From assembly GCA_902779675.1 (NCBI GenBank), contig CACZCK010000002.1, positions 186,001 to 250,000 of the forward strand: DNA of 64,000 bases, given 5' to 3'. Shown here in pieces: positions 7,947-16,198 of the stretch. Source of the stretch: an uncultured Coriobacteriaceae bacterium (GTDB taxonomy: Bacteria; Actinomycetota; Coriobacteriia; Coriobacteriales; Atopobiaceae). A program made the position numbers and the translations under genes. Position 1 is the stretch's first letter. Every line of letters begins with the position of its first letter. A model generated the notes under the pieces. It was not told where the DNA came from. It was given only the letters and a program-made list of their open reading frames with translations, and searched no databases.

Positions 7947-8542
7947 CCCGCAGACGCCCCACGGCGGAGGCCGACCCAATGCAGGACCCGCCCGCCGTCA
8001 ACTACGTCAGCCTGAGCAAGGCGATGTCCAAGGCACTCCGCCACCAGCCCGAACGGCTGGGCATCACGCTCGCCCCTGACGGAAGCGTCGCGCTCACCGA
8101 GCTCATCGACGCCCTCAACCGCCGCGGGGGTTGGCCGCGCGCCCTCACCGAGGCGGACATCCTGCAGGTGGTGGAGCACGGCACCAAGCAGCGCTTTGCC
8201 GTGGAGGACGGACGCATCCGAGCGCGCTACGGACACTCGGTTCCGCTGGCCATCGCCTACGAGCAGGCAGAGCCACCCGCCGTTCTCTACCACGGAACGT
8301 CGGAGGCAAACGTGCAGCCCATCATGGACGTGGGCCTGCTTCCCATGGAGCGTCAGGTCGTGCACCTTTCGGCGGACGTGGCGACGGCGCGACAGGTTGG
8401 GCGGCGCCATGGGGGGCGCACGGTGATTCTGCAGGTAGATGCCGCACGCGCCGCGCGCGACGGCATCCGCTTCTATCGCGGCAACGACAGCACCTGGCTT
8501 GCGGACGCCATCCCCGCCACCTACCTGAGCCGTCTTGTGTAG
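7943..8542 (+). CDS. kptA: RNA 2'-phosphotransferase, KptA/Tpt1 family
   Basis: This 199-residue protein is predicted to move an RNA 2'-phosphate to NAD+, giving ADP-ribose 1'',2''-cyclic phosphate and nicotinamide. Conserved elements are visible: YVSLSKAMSKALRHQPERLG with the Arg33-His34 pair, RIRARYGHS with the second active-site Arg cluster, and LYHGTS of the NAD-binding half. HLSADVATARQVGRRHG matches the conserved HLS segment. In bacteria its natural substrate is unclear because tRNA splicing of the eukaryotic kind is absent. The start overlaps the LysR stop in an ATGA, so it is translationally coupled. A later ATG at codon 13 is an alternative start. Confidence 0.9.
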   Translation: MTRRRPTAEADPMQDPPAVNYVSLSKAMSKALRHQPERLGITLAPDGSVALTELIDALNRRGGWPRALTEADILQVVEHGTKQRFAVEDGRIRARYGHSVPLAIAYEQAEPPAVLYHGTSEANVQPIMDVGLLPMERQVVHLSADVATARQVGRRHGGRTVILQVDAARAARDGIRFYRGNDSTWLADAIPATYLSRLV

Positions 8543-8551
8543 GCAAGGCGA

Positions 8552-8590
8552 ATCCCAACGAGACCCCGAGGCCTCGGATCTCGTTGGGAT
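8552..8590. terminator. Bidirectional terminator between kptA and the tannase gene
   Basis: Outer arms ATCCCAACGAGA and TCTCGTTGGGAT are perfect over 12 bp. They enclose an inner CCGAG/CTCGG hairpin. The element sits between convergent genes. Confidence 0.75.
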
Positions 8591-8617
8591 AGCCAACGTC
8601 AAACTGGCACCAAGTGC

Positions 8618-10438
8618 CTACGCCATGCACTCCCCCACCCAGGCGATGAAGTTGTCCGTGGCACTGCCAGTCCGCTCCGCCTGCGTGTGACCTTGTCCCC
8701 ACACCGTGGCAAAGTCGACCGTCTCCACATCGGGATTGGCCTGCGCAGCCAGCGCCAGGTTCATCTCGCAGGTCAGAGCCGTGTCGCCCTGGTTGATGCC
8801 CGTGCGGATGCGCCAGTGGCGCGCAGGCACGCTGGTACCGCAGCCCGCCTGACTTGCCAGCAGGTAGTACAGCGGCGTGTACATGTCCACGCGCGTCTGC
8901 ACATCCACGCCCTCGTCGTCGGTCTTGGCCAGATCGTCGGCATAGTCCGCGGCGTAGCTGCTACCCAGGTCGTCGAGCACCTGTGCGAGTGCAGCATCAA
9001 AGTGCCCCGCCTCGCCGCCTGTGCCAAAGAGCGTGTTCTCCCCCTGCCCTCGATCGAGCTGGTCAAAGGCACCCAGGCTCTTTGAGGCTTGCTTGAGCGC
9101 TACGCAGAAGTCCGCAACACTCGTAATGGTTGCAGTGCCGGTCGCCTCGTCATAGCTCACCCAAGCTCCGTCGGCATTGAGGGCCTCCACGTAGGCGGCT
9201 GGTGTATCGTAGTTGCCCGTCAGACTGATACCGCCCGACTTCTCCGTACGCGAGATGTTGTCGATCTGCGAGGAGTCGACCTCCTCGCCGTTACCAGATG
9301 CGTCACCCGCAAAGCCTCCCTCGCCGGCATCGGGGCGCGTACCCTGCTCTGGCCTGGCTCCGTCAGGCGCGCCACCACCAGACATGCCGCCCATACCGGC
9401 CATCTCACCCCCGCCAGACGAAGAGGCGTCGTAGGGCCAGGTGGCATCCGCAAGGAAGTTGTTGAGAGACTCCTCGATAGTGGCCTTGAGCTGGTCGTAG
9501 TACGAGCCTGCCTGGAAGATGCCCTCGTCGGACTCCTCGAGCGTCAGCTCCTCTCCGTTGGCGCCAGGGATGCTCGCCACGTTCACGTAGCTCACGTAAG
9601 CCTCCGCGAGGCCGTCCGAGATGGCTTGCTCCTCGTCGGACAGGCCGTTGCGCGTGCATCCCATCATCCACTCATAAGCTGCGTCAGCCGTATCCAGATT
9701 GGTGATGGGGCACCAATCCATGGTTCCAAAGACGGCATCGCTTGCGCCTTGCACCGCTCCGATGGCAGAGAGGTAGACCTCGTACTCGGGGGCGTCGCCC
9801 GTGGCGCCCATGAGCGCAGACTGAGCGCCGCCACCCGAGTGGCCAAAGGTAAAGACGCGCTCCGGGTTACCAGCAATCTGCCCGGCAAAGGCCCGCAGGA
9901 AGCGCACAGCGGCCTTGAGGTCGCATACGCCAGCGGGGGCTCCGTGATCGCGTCCGCGGCAACCGGCATGCACATACACGATGCCCGCCCCGGTGTAGGT
10001 GCTCTGCGAGGAGTACTCGGTAAGCGCTGCCTGCGCGGAATAGCCGGGTGTGTTGACGGGCATCACGATAGGTGCGGTTGCTGTCGTGTAGGAGCCGACA
10101 GCACCGCTATCGCTCCGCTCGCAGGTATAGGTCCCGTCACCGTTGTCTGTAGCCTCGAAGTAGGCGCTTGGCACAAAGATCGCAAGCGTTTCGTAGCTCT
10201 CGTCGGCCGGGGTTTCGCAGTAGGGCACGCCTATCTGGTAATACACGTCGTCGTCGGCGTTATAGCTCCACGCAGCGCTGTCAAAGGTGAGGGATGTGCT
10301 GATGGTAGTGGAATCCGTCTGCTCCTTGGCCTGCTCGTCCGTAGTGGCGGTAGCCGACTCGTCGTTCCCGCATGCCGCAAGCAGCAGGGCAATCGCTGCC
10401 GAGCCAGTACCCGCAAACGCACGCCTTGTCATGTTCAT
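8618..10438 (-). CDS. Secreted lipoprotein of the subtype B tannase / feruloyl esterase family
   Basis: A 606-residue alpha/beta-hydrolase predicted to hydrolyse gallate or related phenolic esters outside the cell. The N-terminus has a twin-arginine motif (TRRAFAG) and a lipobox ending LLLAAC (Cys23). From memory of Lactiplantibacillus plantarum tannase, its Ser163, Lys343, Glu357, Asp419 and His451 map here to Ser201 (GHSGGGAQ), Lys453 (KSLGAFDQLD), Glu467 (GQGENTLFG), Asp552 (NQGDT) and His584 (GQGHTQAE). The Lys-Glu spacing of 14 and Asp-His spacing of 32 are identical. A Gly-rich insert spans about residues 341-392. AAGGAGAGAACC precedes the ATG at 10438. True substrate specificity is untested. 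Confidence 0.85.
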   Translation of the reverse strand: MNMTRRAFAGTGSAAIALLLAACGNDESATATTDEQAKEQTDSTTISTSLTFDSAAWSYNADDDVYYQIGVPYCETPADESYETLAIFVPSAYFEATDNGDGTYTCERSDSGAVGSYTTATAPIVMPVNTPGYSAQAALTEYSSQSTYTGAGIVYVHAGCRGRDHGAPAGVCDLKAAVRFLRAFAGQIAGNPERVFTFGHSGGGAQSALMGATGDAPEYEVYLSAIGAVQGASDAVFGTMDWCPITNLDTADAAYEWMMGCTRNGLSDEEQAISDGLAEAYVSYVNVASIPGANGEELTLEESDEGIFQAGSYYDQLKATIEESLNNFLADATWPYDASSSGGGEMAGMGGMSGGGAPDGARPEQGTRPDAGEGGFAGDASGNGEEVDSSQIDNISRTEKSGGISLTGNYDTPAAYVEALNADGAWVSYDEATGTATITSVADFCVALKQASKSLGAFDQLDRGQGENTLFGTGGEAGHFDAALAQVLDDLGSSYAADYADDLAKTDDEGVDVQTRVDMYTPLYYLLASQAGCGTSVPARHWRIRTGINQGDTALTCEMNLALAAQANPDVETVDFATVWGQGHTQAERTGSATDNFIAWVGECMA

Positions 10439-10623
10439 GGTTCTCTCCTTGTTCATAGGGGGCGTCTTACCACCAAGGGCAGCGTACGGCCCGATACTTG
10501 TACAAACCTGAAAGTCCGCGGCAGGAGAGGTGCGCACACGGTCTTGCGACAAGCCCGAACCTAACCTGAAAGGCGCCCACCACCAGAGGTGACGGACGCT
10601 GAGGCACTGGATGTGGGCTGGGT

Positions 10624-11889
10624 CTACTCGCTCAGAAAGCGGAACTGGTAGTTGTCCGGCAGGATGTGGGTGTACACGAAGCTGATGAGCTTCCAGCTGC
10701 CGTCGGCCTGACGGTGATAAGTCTCGGTGGCCACGAAGGGGTTGATGGCCTCGTTGCCGCCCACCAGAGCAGTGAGCTCGAGTTGGCGCAGGACGATGGC
10801 AATCTCGTCGTCGATCACGCGCACGTCCACGTACTTGTCATCGCGCTTGACGGTCACGATGTGCTTCTGCGCGATGGCCTCCTCCTCGGCACCGCGGTCC
10901 ATGGTGATGCCCATGTGCACGAAGGGCGCTGATGCGTCGCAGACGCGGCGGAGCTGCTCCACATCCAGGTTGAACTGGGCCTTCCAGTACTCGTCGGAGG
11001 CAGCCAGGATCTCGGCCTTCAGCTCCTCCTGGTACTTGGCCTCCTGGATGTCGAAGTCGTCGGGAATGGCGAGGTAGCGCTCGTACACCGACTCGTCTGC
11101 CGTGTAGTAGGTCTTGCCAGGGGTAGCCAGCTCGGCAATCTGGGCCATTTCGTCGTCGGTCAGCGCGAAGTCGAAGATGTCCAGGTTGTTGGCCAGGTGC
11201 GCCGGGCTCTTGGAGCCGGGGATGATGGAGTTGCCCTTCTGCACGTGCCAGCGCAAGATGACCTGCACGGGGCTCTTGCCGTACTTCTCGGCGAGCTTGG
11301 CGAAGACGGGCTCCTCGCGGAGGCTCGCGTCGCCGTGGCCGAGCGGATACCAGGCCTCGATCACGATGCCGTATGCGCTCAGGTACTCGCGCAGGGCGTC
11401 GTTGGGATGGTAGGGGTGGTTCTCGACCGTCACCAGCTGGGGCTTGATCTCGGCAGCCTCGATGACCTCGGCGATCTTCTCCTCGGGGAAGTTGGAGAGG
11501 CCAAGCGCGCGAATCTTGCCCGCCTTGTAGGTGTCCTCCATGGCCTTCCAGGCGGCCAGGTAGTCGCCACAGGGCTGGTGCAGAATGAGCATGTCGATGT
11601 AGTCCATGCCCATGCGGGCGAGCGTCTTGTCGATATGCTCGGCAGCGCGGGTGTAACCGGAGGGCCAGAGCTTGGTAGAGACGAAGATCTGCTCGCGGGG
11701 TACGCCAGAGCGGCGGATGCCGCGGGCGACGCCAGCCTCGTTGTAGTAGCCGTTGGCGGTGTCGATGTGGCGGAAGCCGGCGCGCAGGGCGTTGAGCGTG
11801 GCCATCTCGGCGTCGGCAGGGCTCATCAGGAAGGTGCCCAGACCCTCGGCCGGCATCTTGACGTCGTTGTTGAGCGTGATGTACTGCAT
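10624..11889 (-). CDS. Aldo/keto reductase fused to a C-terminal NTF2/SnoaL-like domain
   Basis: A 421-residue two-domain protein. Residues 1 to about 275 form an aldo/keto reductase with the tetrad Asp43 and Tyr48 (HIDTANGYY), Lys73 (STKLWP) and His104 (LILHQP), plus the cofactor segment IPGSKSPAHLANN. Residues about 300-421 resemble a DUF4440/SnoaL NTF2-like fold: an EYWKAQFNLDVEQLRRVCDASAPF helix pair, then mixed beta strands ending YHRQADGSWKLISF. Such domains bind small hydrophobic ligands or act as cyclases, isomerases or dimerisation modules. The function of the fusion is unknown. A CARGCCASTATGCA box lies 79 bp upstream. Confidence 0.9.
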   Translation of the reverse strand: MQYITLNNDVKMPAEGLGTFLMSPADAEMATLNALRAGFRHIDTANGYYNEAGVARGIRRSGVPREQIFVSTKLWPSGYTRAAEHIDKTLARMGMDYIDMLILHQPCGDYLAAWKAMEDTYKAGKIRALGLSNFPEEKIAEVIEAAEIKPQLVTVENHPYHPNDALREYLSAYGIVIEAWYPLGHGDASLREEPVFAKLAEKYGKSPVQVILRWHVQKGNSIIPGSKSPAHLANNLDIFDFALTDDEMAQIAELATPGKTYYTADESVYERYLAIPDDFDIQEAKYQEELKAEILAASDEYWKAQFNLDVEQLRRVCDASAPFVHMGITMDRGAEEEAIAQKHIVTVKRDDKYVDVRVIDDEIAIVLRQLELTALVGGNEAINPFVATETYHRQADGSWKLISFVYTHILPDNYQFRFLSE

Positions 11890-11967
11890 GGTCGTCCTCC
11901 TCGGTCGCGCTTATCTGCTGGCCCTAACTATACGAGCGAGAGCGACTCACGCACCCGTCTTCCCCCG

Positions 11968-11981
11968 CAAGCCACTATGCA
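11968..11981 (+). promoter_or_regulatory. Shared box CAAGCCACTATGCA (copy A)
   Basis: One of three near-identical 14-bp sequences beside aldo/keto reductase genes, here 79 bp upstream of the start at 11889. The strong conservation and fixed distance suggest a regulator-binding site. The LysR proteins nearby are the obvious candidates. Confidence 0.5.
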
Positions 11982-12001
11982 TGCGGTGGATACCGCAGAC
12001 G

Positions 12002-12568
12002 CTAGCCCCGCAGCTGTTGGGGAATCACGATGCAGCAGAGCGTGAGCAGCACCGAGCAGACCATGGCCGGCGGAAAGACGGTGGCCGAGAGCACGATGCC
12101 CGCCAGCTTGAGCGCGATGTCAAAGGCCATGTTGCGCGTGCTGCCCAAGATGGCCTGGGGCAGACCGGCCACCTGGTCGTTGTCCGCCCGCAACCGCGCA
12201 TACAGCACGACGTTTGCCGCGGTCACCAGCAGGATCACTACACCATAGGTGACCTGCGCCAGGGGGTTCCAGAAGTTGTCGGCCACCATGTGCGTGGTCA
12301 GCGGAAAGAACGACAAGAAGAAGAGCATCACCAGATCGCAGAGGATGGTGGGCGTTGTCACGCGGTTGATCATGTGCCAGAAGTTGTGCTGGTTGGTCCA
12401 CATGGCGCCCAGCCAGAAGAACGAGATGGCGTAAGCCAGCACGTCGCGCCACATGCCCATCAGCGTCTGGGCCGTGAGGGGATCGGGCACCTCGAACTCA
12501 AGCACGATGATGGTCATGACGATAGCAAGCACCGCATCGTTGAACGCCCCGAGCCTCTCGTGTGGCAT
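12002..12568 (-). CDS. TMEM175-family (DUF1211) membrane protein
   Basis: A 188-residue integral membrane protein with about five to six hydrophobic segments. The first helix, ERLGAFNDAVLAIVMTIIVLE, matches the TMEM175 signature RxxxFSDAVxAIxxTxxxLE. The usual Ser of the FSD motif is Asn here. Bacterial TMEM175 proteins form tetrameric potassium-permeable channels whose filter is a hydrophobic constriction in this helix. I chose the ATG at 12568, which directly begins MPHERLGAF and follows GAGGGGAAGTC; an upstream frame extension is not supported. Confidence 0.85.
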   Translation of the reverse strand: MPHERLGAFNDAVLAIVMTIIVLEFEVPDPLTAQTLMGMWRDVLAYAISFFWLGAMWTNQHNFWHMINRVTTPTILCDLVMLFFLSFFPLTTHMVADNFWNPLAQVTYGVVILLVTAANVVLYARLRADNDQVAGLPQAILGSTRNMAFDIALKLAGIVLSATVFPPAMVCSVLLTLCCIVIPQQLRG

Positions 12569-12643
12569 GACTTCCCCTCTCCGCTCGCATGGTCCTATCA
12601 TATCTTCCGAGACAGCATCTGAACTGCAGGGATGAATAGCTGT

Positions 12644-13519
12644 CTACCTCAGCTGCCGCTCCCAGAAGGCCGCCGCGTTGTCGAGCCAGCCCTCTGCCAC
12701 GGTACCCACGCCTAGGCCAAAGCCATGCGGCAGGCCGGGAAAGACCTCGATTATGGCATCGGTGCCCCGTGCTCGGATAGCCTTGATACGGCGCTCCATC
12801 GTGCGCCAACTGGCGATGCCGTCGCTCGTACCCACGCAGTTGTAGGTGGGCGGCTCGTTGCCATAGACCTCCGAAAGCCCGGTGTACTGCATGATCACGG
12901 CCGCGGGACGCGGATACGCCTGCTCGCCGAAGCCTTCGGTGCCGTAGCTGCCCAGCCACGCCGCCATGCGCGCACCGGCCGAGCCTCCCCACAGCGAGTA
13001 GCCGTCCATGGTCACACCCAGCTCGTCCTCATGCCGGTAGATGAAGGCTATGGCGCGGGCAAGGTCTACGCAGGCCGTCTGCGCGCCGGGGCGGTAAATG
13101 AGCGCGAAGGCGTTGTAGCCCATGCGCGAGAGGGCCAGACAATGCGGAAACGAGTCCTGCATCGCGCCAACGTAGGCAAAACCGCCGCCGGCGTTGACGA
13201 TCGCCACGTGCGCGCCGGGGTCACCCCGGAAGAAGTAGAGCCCCGTATCGCGCTTGGCCGGGTCGGCGCGCTTCTCCGCGTCGGTATAGATGTCGTAGAA
13301 GACCTGCTGGCCCGCCGCCGCATCCGTGCGCAGGCGATTGACCACGTCGACCGTGGTCTGCGTGTCCGGACGCATGTACCACGTGAGGCTGATCGAGCCC
13401 AACGTATCTCCCGACCAGTACCAGTCCTCAGCGGGAAAGAGCAGTCGAGCTGCTTCACCCAAGACTGGATCGTTGACCACGTCGGTCACACGAGTGCTTC
13501 CTGTCACCACGTCAATCAC
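12644..13519 (-). CDS. Alpha/beta hydrolase (BD-FAE/HSL-like esterase)
   Basis: About 291 residues of alpha/beta-hydrolase fold. HVAIVNAGGGFAYVG has the oxyanion-hole Gly run, YSLWGGSAGARMAAWLG contains the nucleophile elbow GGSAG, and FPGLPHGFGLG supplies the C-terminal catalytic His. No signal peptide is evident, so it is probably cytoplasmic. It may cleave small acyl or phenolic esters and could act with the nearby tannase. That is inference from context. The start is uncertain: I used a GTG at 13519 after AAAGAAG, but GTG codons just downstream are possible. Confidence 0.8.
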   Translation of the reverse strand: MIDVVTGSTRVTDVVNDPVLGEAARLLFPAEDWYWSGDTLGSISLTWYMRPDTQTTVDVVNRLRTDAAAGQQVFYDIYTDAEKRADPAKRDTGLYFFRGDPGAHVAIVNAGGGFAYVGAMQDSFPHCLALSRMGYNAFALIYRPGAQTACVDLARAIAFIYRHEDELGVTMDGYSLWGGSAGARMAAWLGSYGTEGFGEQAYPRPAAVIMQYTGLSEVYGNEPPTYNCVGTSDGIASWRTMERRIKAIRARGTDAIIEVFPGLPHGFGLGVGTVAEGWLDNAAAFWERQLR

Positions 13520-13757
13520 TACTTCTTTCTCTAGAGATGACCGCCCGCTAGCACCCACGGTCGTACACAATCACAAAGCAACTGATGGTTCACTCTGCCG
13601 CATTAGGCTACTGCTTGGTGGGCGAAAGTGGGTCAAAGCGTCCGAGCGGTCACGTCCGGCGGCCCACCTCCGCACCATGGGTAGCACCAAATGTCGATAG
13701 GTGTCGCATTGACCCAAATATGAGGCCAACCAGCCCTACCAGAGCCGTCTCTCTGGT

Positions 13758-13771
13758 CAAGCCAGTATGCA
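13758..13771 (+). promoter_or_regulatory. Shared box CAAGCCAGTATGCA (copy B), in the 13520-13892 gap
   Basis: This gap of about 370 bp between the divergent hydrolase and [4Fe-4S] reductase genes has no gene I can support. It holds this copy of the box, 121 bp before the reductase start and in the opposite orientation relative to that gene compared with copies A and C. It also overlaps a small dyad CTGG-TCAAG-CCAG. Confidence 0.5.
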
Positions 13772-13892
13772 TGGCGTGCAGGGTACGTCCAGACTGCCGC
13801 CTGCGTGTAACACTGGGGCAACGCCAGCCGCTTGGTACAATTTGACCTAGGTGGCTATCCGGCCACCGCACTTTAGGGGAGAGGGGATCCAC

Positions 13893-15008
13893 ATGGCATA
13901 CCTAGGAGAGGGAACCACCAAGTTGGGCTTTGGCCTCATGCGTCTGCCCAAGCTAGAGGACGGCAGCATCGACGTGCCGCAGGTCTCGCAGATGGTCGAC
14001 GAGTTCTTGGCTGCAGGCGGCACCTACTTTGACACCGCCTGGGCCTACGGTGGCTCGGAGGAGGCCATCCGCCAGGCGCTGGTCGAGCGCCATCCGCGCG
14101 ATAGCTACACGCTTGCCACCAAGAACGCAGCTTGGCTTGGCCCCAAGGACGCCGACGAGGCAAAGGCGCAGCTCGACGTGTCTCTCGAGCGCTCAGGCGC
14201 TGGCTACTTTGACTACTATCTGCTGCATAACCTAGGCGCAGGACGCACCGCCTTCTTTGAGAAGTGGGGTATGTGGGACTGGGCCAAGGAGATGAAGGCG
14301 CAGGGCAAGATTCGCCACCTGGGCTTCTCGTTCCACGACAACGCCGACACGCTCAAGGGCATCCTCGAGCGGCACGCCGACGACGTCGAGTTCGTACAGC
14401 TGCAGATCAACTACGCCGACTGGGAGGATGGCAACGTCCAAAGCCGCAAGGTCCACGAGGTTGCGCGCAGCTACGGCAAGCCCGTCGTGATCATGGAACC
14501 CGTCAAGGGCGGTATGCTGGCCAACCCGCCCGAGCCCGTACAGGAGATCCTGCGCGCCGCCGAGCCCGACCGCTCCCCTGTGGAGTGGGCACTACGCTTT
14601 GCCATGAACACCGAGGGCCTCATCGCCTGTCTCTCGGGCATGAGCAGCCTGCAGCAGATGCGCGACAACCTGGCCACACTGGGGCGCCTGAGCCCGCTCA
14701 GCCAGAAGGAGCTGGACACCCTCGCGGCCGCGCGCGAGAAGCTCGCCGAGCTTATTGCCGTGCCCTGCACCGGCTGCCACTACTGCATGGAGGACTGCCC
14801 GGTGGGCATGCCCATCGCCAGCATCATGGAGAGCCTCAACCGCGCCGCCCTCTACGGCCTGGACAAGGGCAAGGGCAACTACGGCTTTGCCACGCGCGAG
14901 GGCACCAGGGCCAGCGACTGCATCCAGTGCGGCCAGTGCGAGGCGGCTTGCCCGCAGCACATCGACATCATCGACCAGCTGCAGACGGCAGCTGAGAAGT
15001 TCGAGTAG
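13893..15008 (+). CDS. Aldo/keto reductase with C-terminal 2x[4Fe-4S] ferredoxin-like domain
   Basis: A 371-residue protein. The AKR barrel has FDTAWAYG (Asp, Tyr), ATKNA (Lys) and LLHNLG (His). The C-terminal about 90 residues carry two cysteine clusters, CTGCHYCMEDCPVGM and CIQCGQCEAACPQHI, matching the ferredoxin-like extension of a well-known anaerobe AKR subfamily. That suggests electron exchange with a ferredoxin-type partner instead of, or besides, NAD(P)H. Substrate unknown. AGGGGAGAGGGG precedes the ATG. It is paralogous to the gene at 22256, with the same architecture. Confidence 0.93.
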   Translation: MAYLGEGTTKLGFGLMRLPKLEDGSIDVPQVSQMVDEFLAAGGTYFDTAWAYGGSEEAIRQALVERHPRDSYTLATKNAAWLGPKDADEAKAQLDVSLERSGAGYFDYYLLHNLGAGRTAFFEKWGMWDWAKEMKAQGKIRHLGFSFHDNADTLKGILERHADDVEFVQLQINYADWEDGNVQSRKVHEVARSYGKPVVIMEPVKGGMLANPPEPVQEILRAAEPDRSPVEWALRFAMNTEGLIACLSGMSSLQQMRDNLATLGRLSPLSQKELDTLAAAREKLAELIAVPCTGCHYCMEDCPVGMPIASIMESLNRAALYGLDKGKGNYGFATREGTRASDCIQCGQCEAACPQHIDIIDQLQTAAEKFE

Positions 15009-15115
15009 TCGCATGGGCGCAAAGGGGTAAGTCCGTCTGTCTAGGACGAGGCTTGTCCCTTTGTGCCAGGCATAGCTACTCGAGACTGCCATGAATCCTG
15101 TTGAGAGGAGCGGCC

Positions 15116-15235
15116 ATGGAACTCGAGCAGATGCGGCAGCTTACACTTGGCCTCCGCGCCGCCCCGCGGCGTGGGGTGGCCAAGTCGTATGCGACCGGTC
15201 GTCGGGAGCTGCGGCCGAGGCCGACGGGAGCGTGA
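15116..15235 (+). CDS. Short upstream ORF repeating the LysR N-terminus (39 codons)
   Basis: ATG at 15116 follows a strong GAGAGGAG site. It encodes MELEQMRQL, identical to the first nine residues of the LysR at 15240, then diverges into an Arg/Pro-rich tail and stops at a TGA 4 bp before the LysR ATG. The two starts are 124 bp apart and therefore out of frame, so this is not an extended LysR. It could be a leader peptide with translational coupling or the residue of a local duplication. A hairpin lies inside it. Confidence 0.45.
   Translation: MELEQMRQLTLGLRAAPRRGVAKSYATGRRELRPRPTGA
15146..15184 (+). promoter_or_regulatory. Nested hairpin within the LysR leader
   Basis: Outer arms CTTGGCC and GGCCAAG enclose GCGCCGC/GCGGCGT, giving a very stable GC-rich stem. 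It lies in the short ORF between two copies of the ATGGAACTCGA start region, where it could act as an attenuator or shield the real LysR start. Confidence 0.45.
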
Positions 15236-15239
15236 GGCA

Positions 15240-16079
15240 ATGGAACTCGAACAGATGAGACAGCTCGACGCCATTGCGAGAAGGGGCACCATTTCGGCCG
15301 CAGCCGAGGAGCTGCACCTTTCGCAGCCCGCGCTCTCGCGCTCCATCAAGCGCCTGGAGCGCGAGCTGGGACAGGAGCTCTTCGACCGCACGCACAACTC
15401 CGCCACGCTCAACGATGCCGGGCGCCTGGCCGTCGACCATGCCCGCAACCTCCTGCGCGACGAGCGCATGATGCTCGACGCCTTCGCTGACCTCGCGCGC
15501 CGCCAGCGCACCTTGCTCGTTGGCACAGTGGCCCCCGCGCCCGTCTGGCACCTCACAGCACTTACGGTCGAGCGCTTTCCCGGCACCCTCCTCAACCCGG
15601 TGACGCTGCCCGAGGACGAGGTGGAACGACGCCTCATGAATCGCTCCGTGGACCTTGCCATCACGCTGCGACCCATGATCCTGCCCACCATGCATTCGGT
15701 GCAGATCATGCATGAGGACCTCTATGCCTTCCTGCCGCAAGGTCATCGCCTTGCCTCGTGCGACACGGTCTCGTTTGCCGACCTCGATGGAGAGAGCTTC
15801 CTCGTGCTCTCCGAGGTTGGCTTTTGGATGGACATGCTGCGGCGCAACATGCCTCACGCCAACATCGTTGAGCAGGCGGACCGCTCCGTCTTTGAGCAGC
15901 TGGTGCGCACGACCGAGCTCATCAGCTTTGTGACCAACATCACGCATGAGAGCCGGAGCAACCTAGACCGTGTCGCCGTGCCCATCGCAGATGCCGACGC
16001 TCATGCCACGTTCTATCTGTCGACTCTCGCCGACGCTCCGCAGCGCGTGCAGGACATCTTCGCGTGGGCGAGTCGCTAG
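15240..16079 (+). CDS. LysR-family transcriptional regulator (second copy)
   Basis: A 279-residue LysR with N-terminal HTH (ISAAAEELHLSQPALSRSIKRLERELGQELFDRT) and a C-terminal effector domain. It is paralogous to the LysR at 7089. GTGAGGCA precedes the ATG and overlaps the TGA of the upstream short ORF, so translation may be coupled. It lies between the [4Fe-4S] reductase at 13893 and the convergent reductase ending at 16199. The CARGCCASTATGCA boxes near those genes are possible targets. Confidence 0.92.
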   Translation: MELEQMRQLDAIARRGTISAAAEELHLSQPALSRSIKRLERELGQELFDRTHNSATLNDAGRLAVDHARNLLRDERMMLDAFADLARRQRTLLVGTVAPAPVWHLTALTVERFPGTLLNPVTLPEDEVERRLMNRSVDLAITLRPMILPTMHSVQIMHEDLYAFLPQGHRLASCDTVSFADLDGESFLVLSEVGFWMDMLRRNMPHANIVEQADRSVFEQLVRTTELISFVTNITHESRSNLDRVAVPIADADAHATFYLSTLADAPQRVQDIFAWASR

Positions 16080-16132
16080 GAGTCGCGCACCTGACTGTAC
16101 TGCCACACCACATGCATTCACAACAAGAAGTG

Positions 16133-16166
16133 GGGGCGGCTTTGCCGACATTGGCAAAGCCGCCCC
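16133..16166. terminator. Bidirectional terminator between LysR and AKR
   Basis: Arms GGGGCGGCTTTGCC and GGCAAAGCCGCCCC (14 bp, perfect) flank a 6-nt loop between convergent genes. Confidence 0.8.
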
Positions 16167-16198
16167 GCACTCATGCGGTTCAGAAGGTCGTTCCGGCG

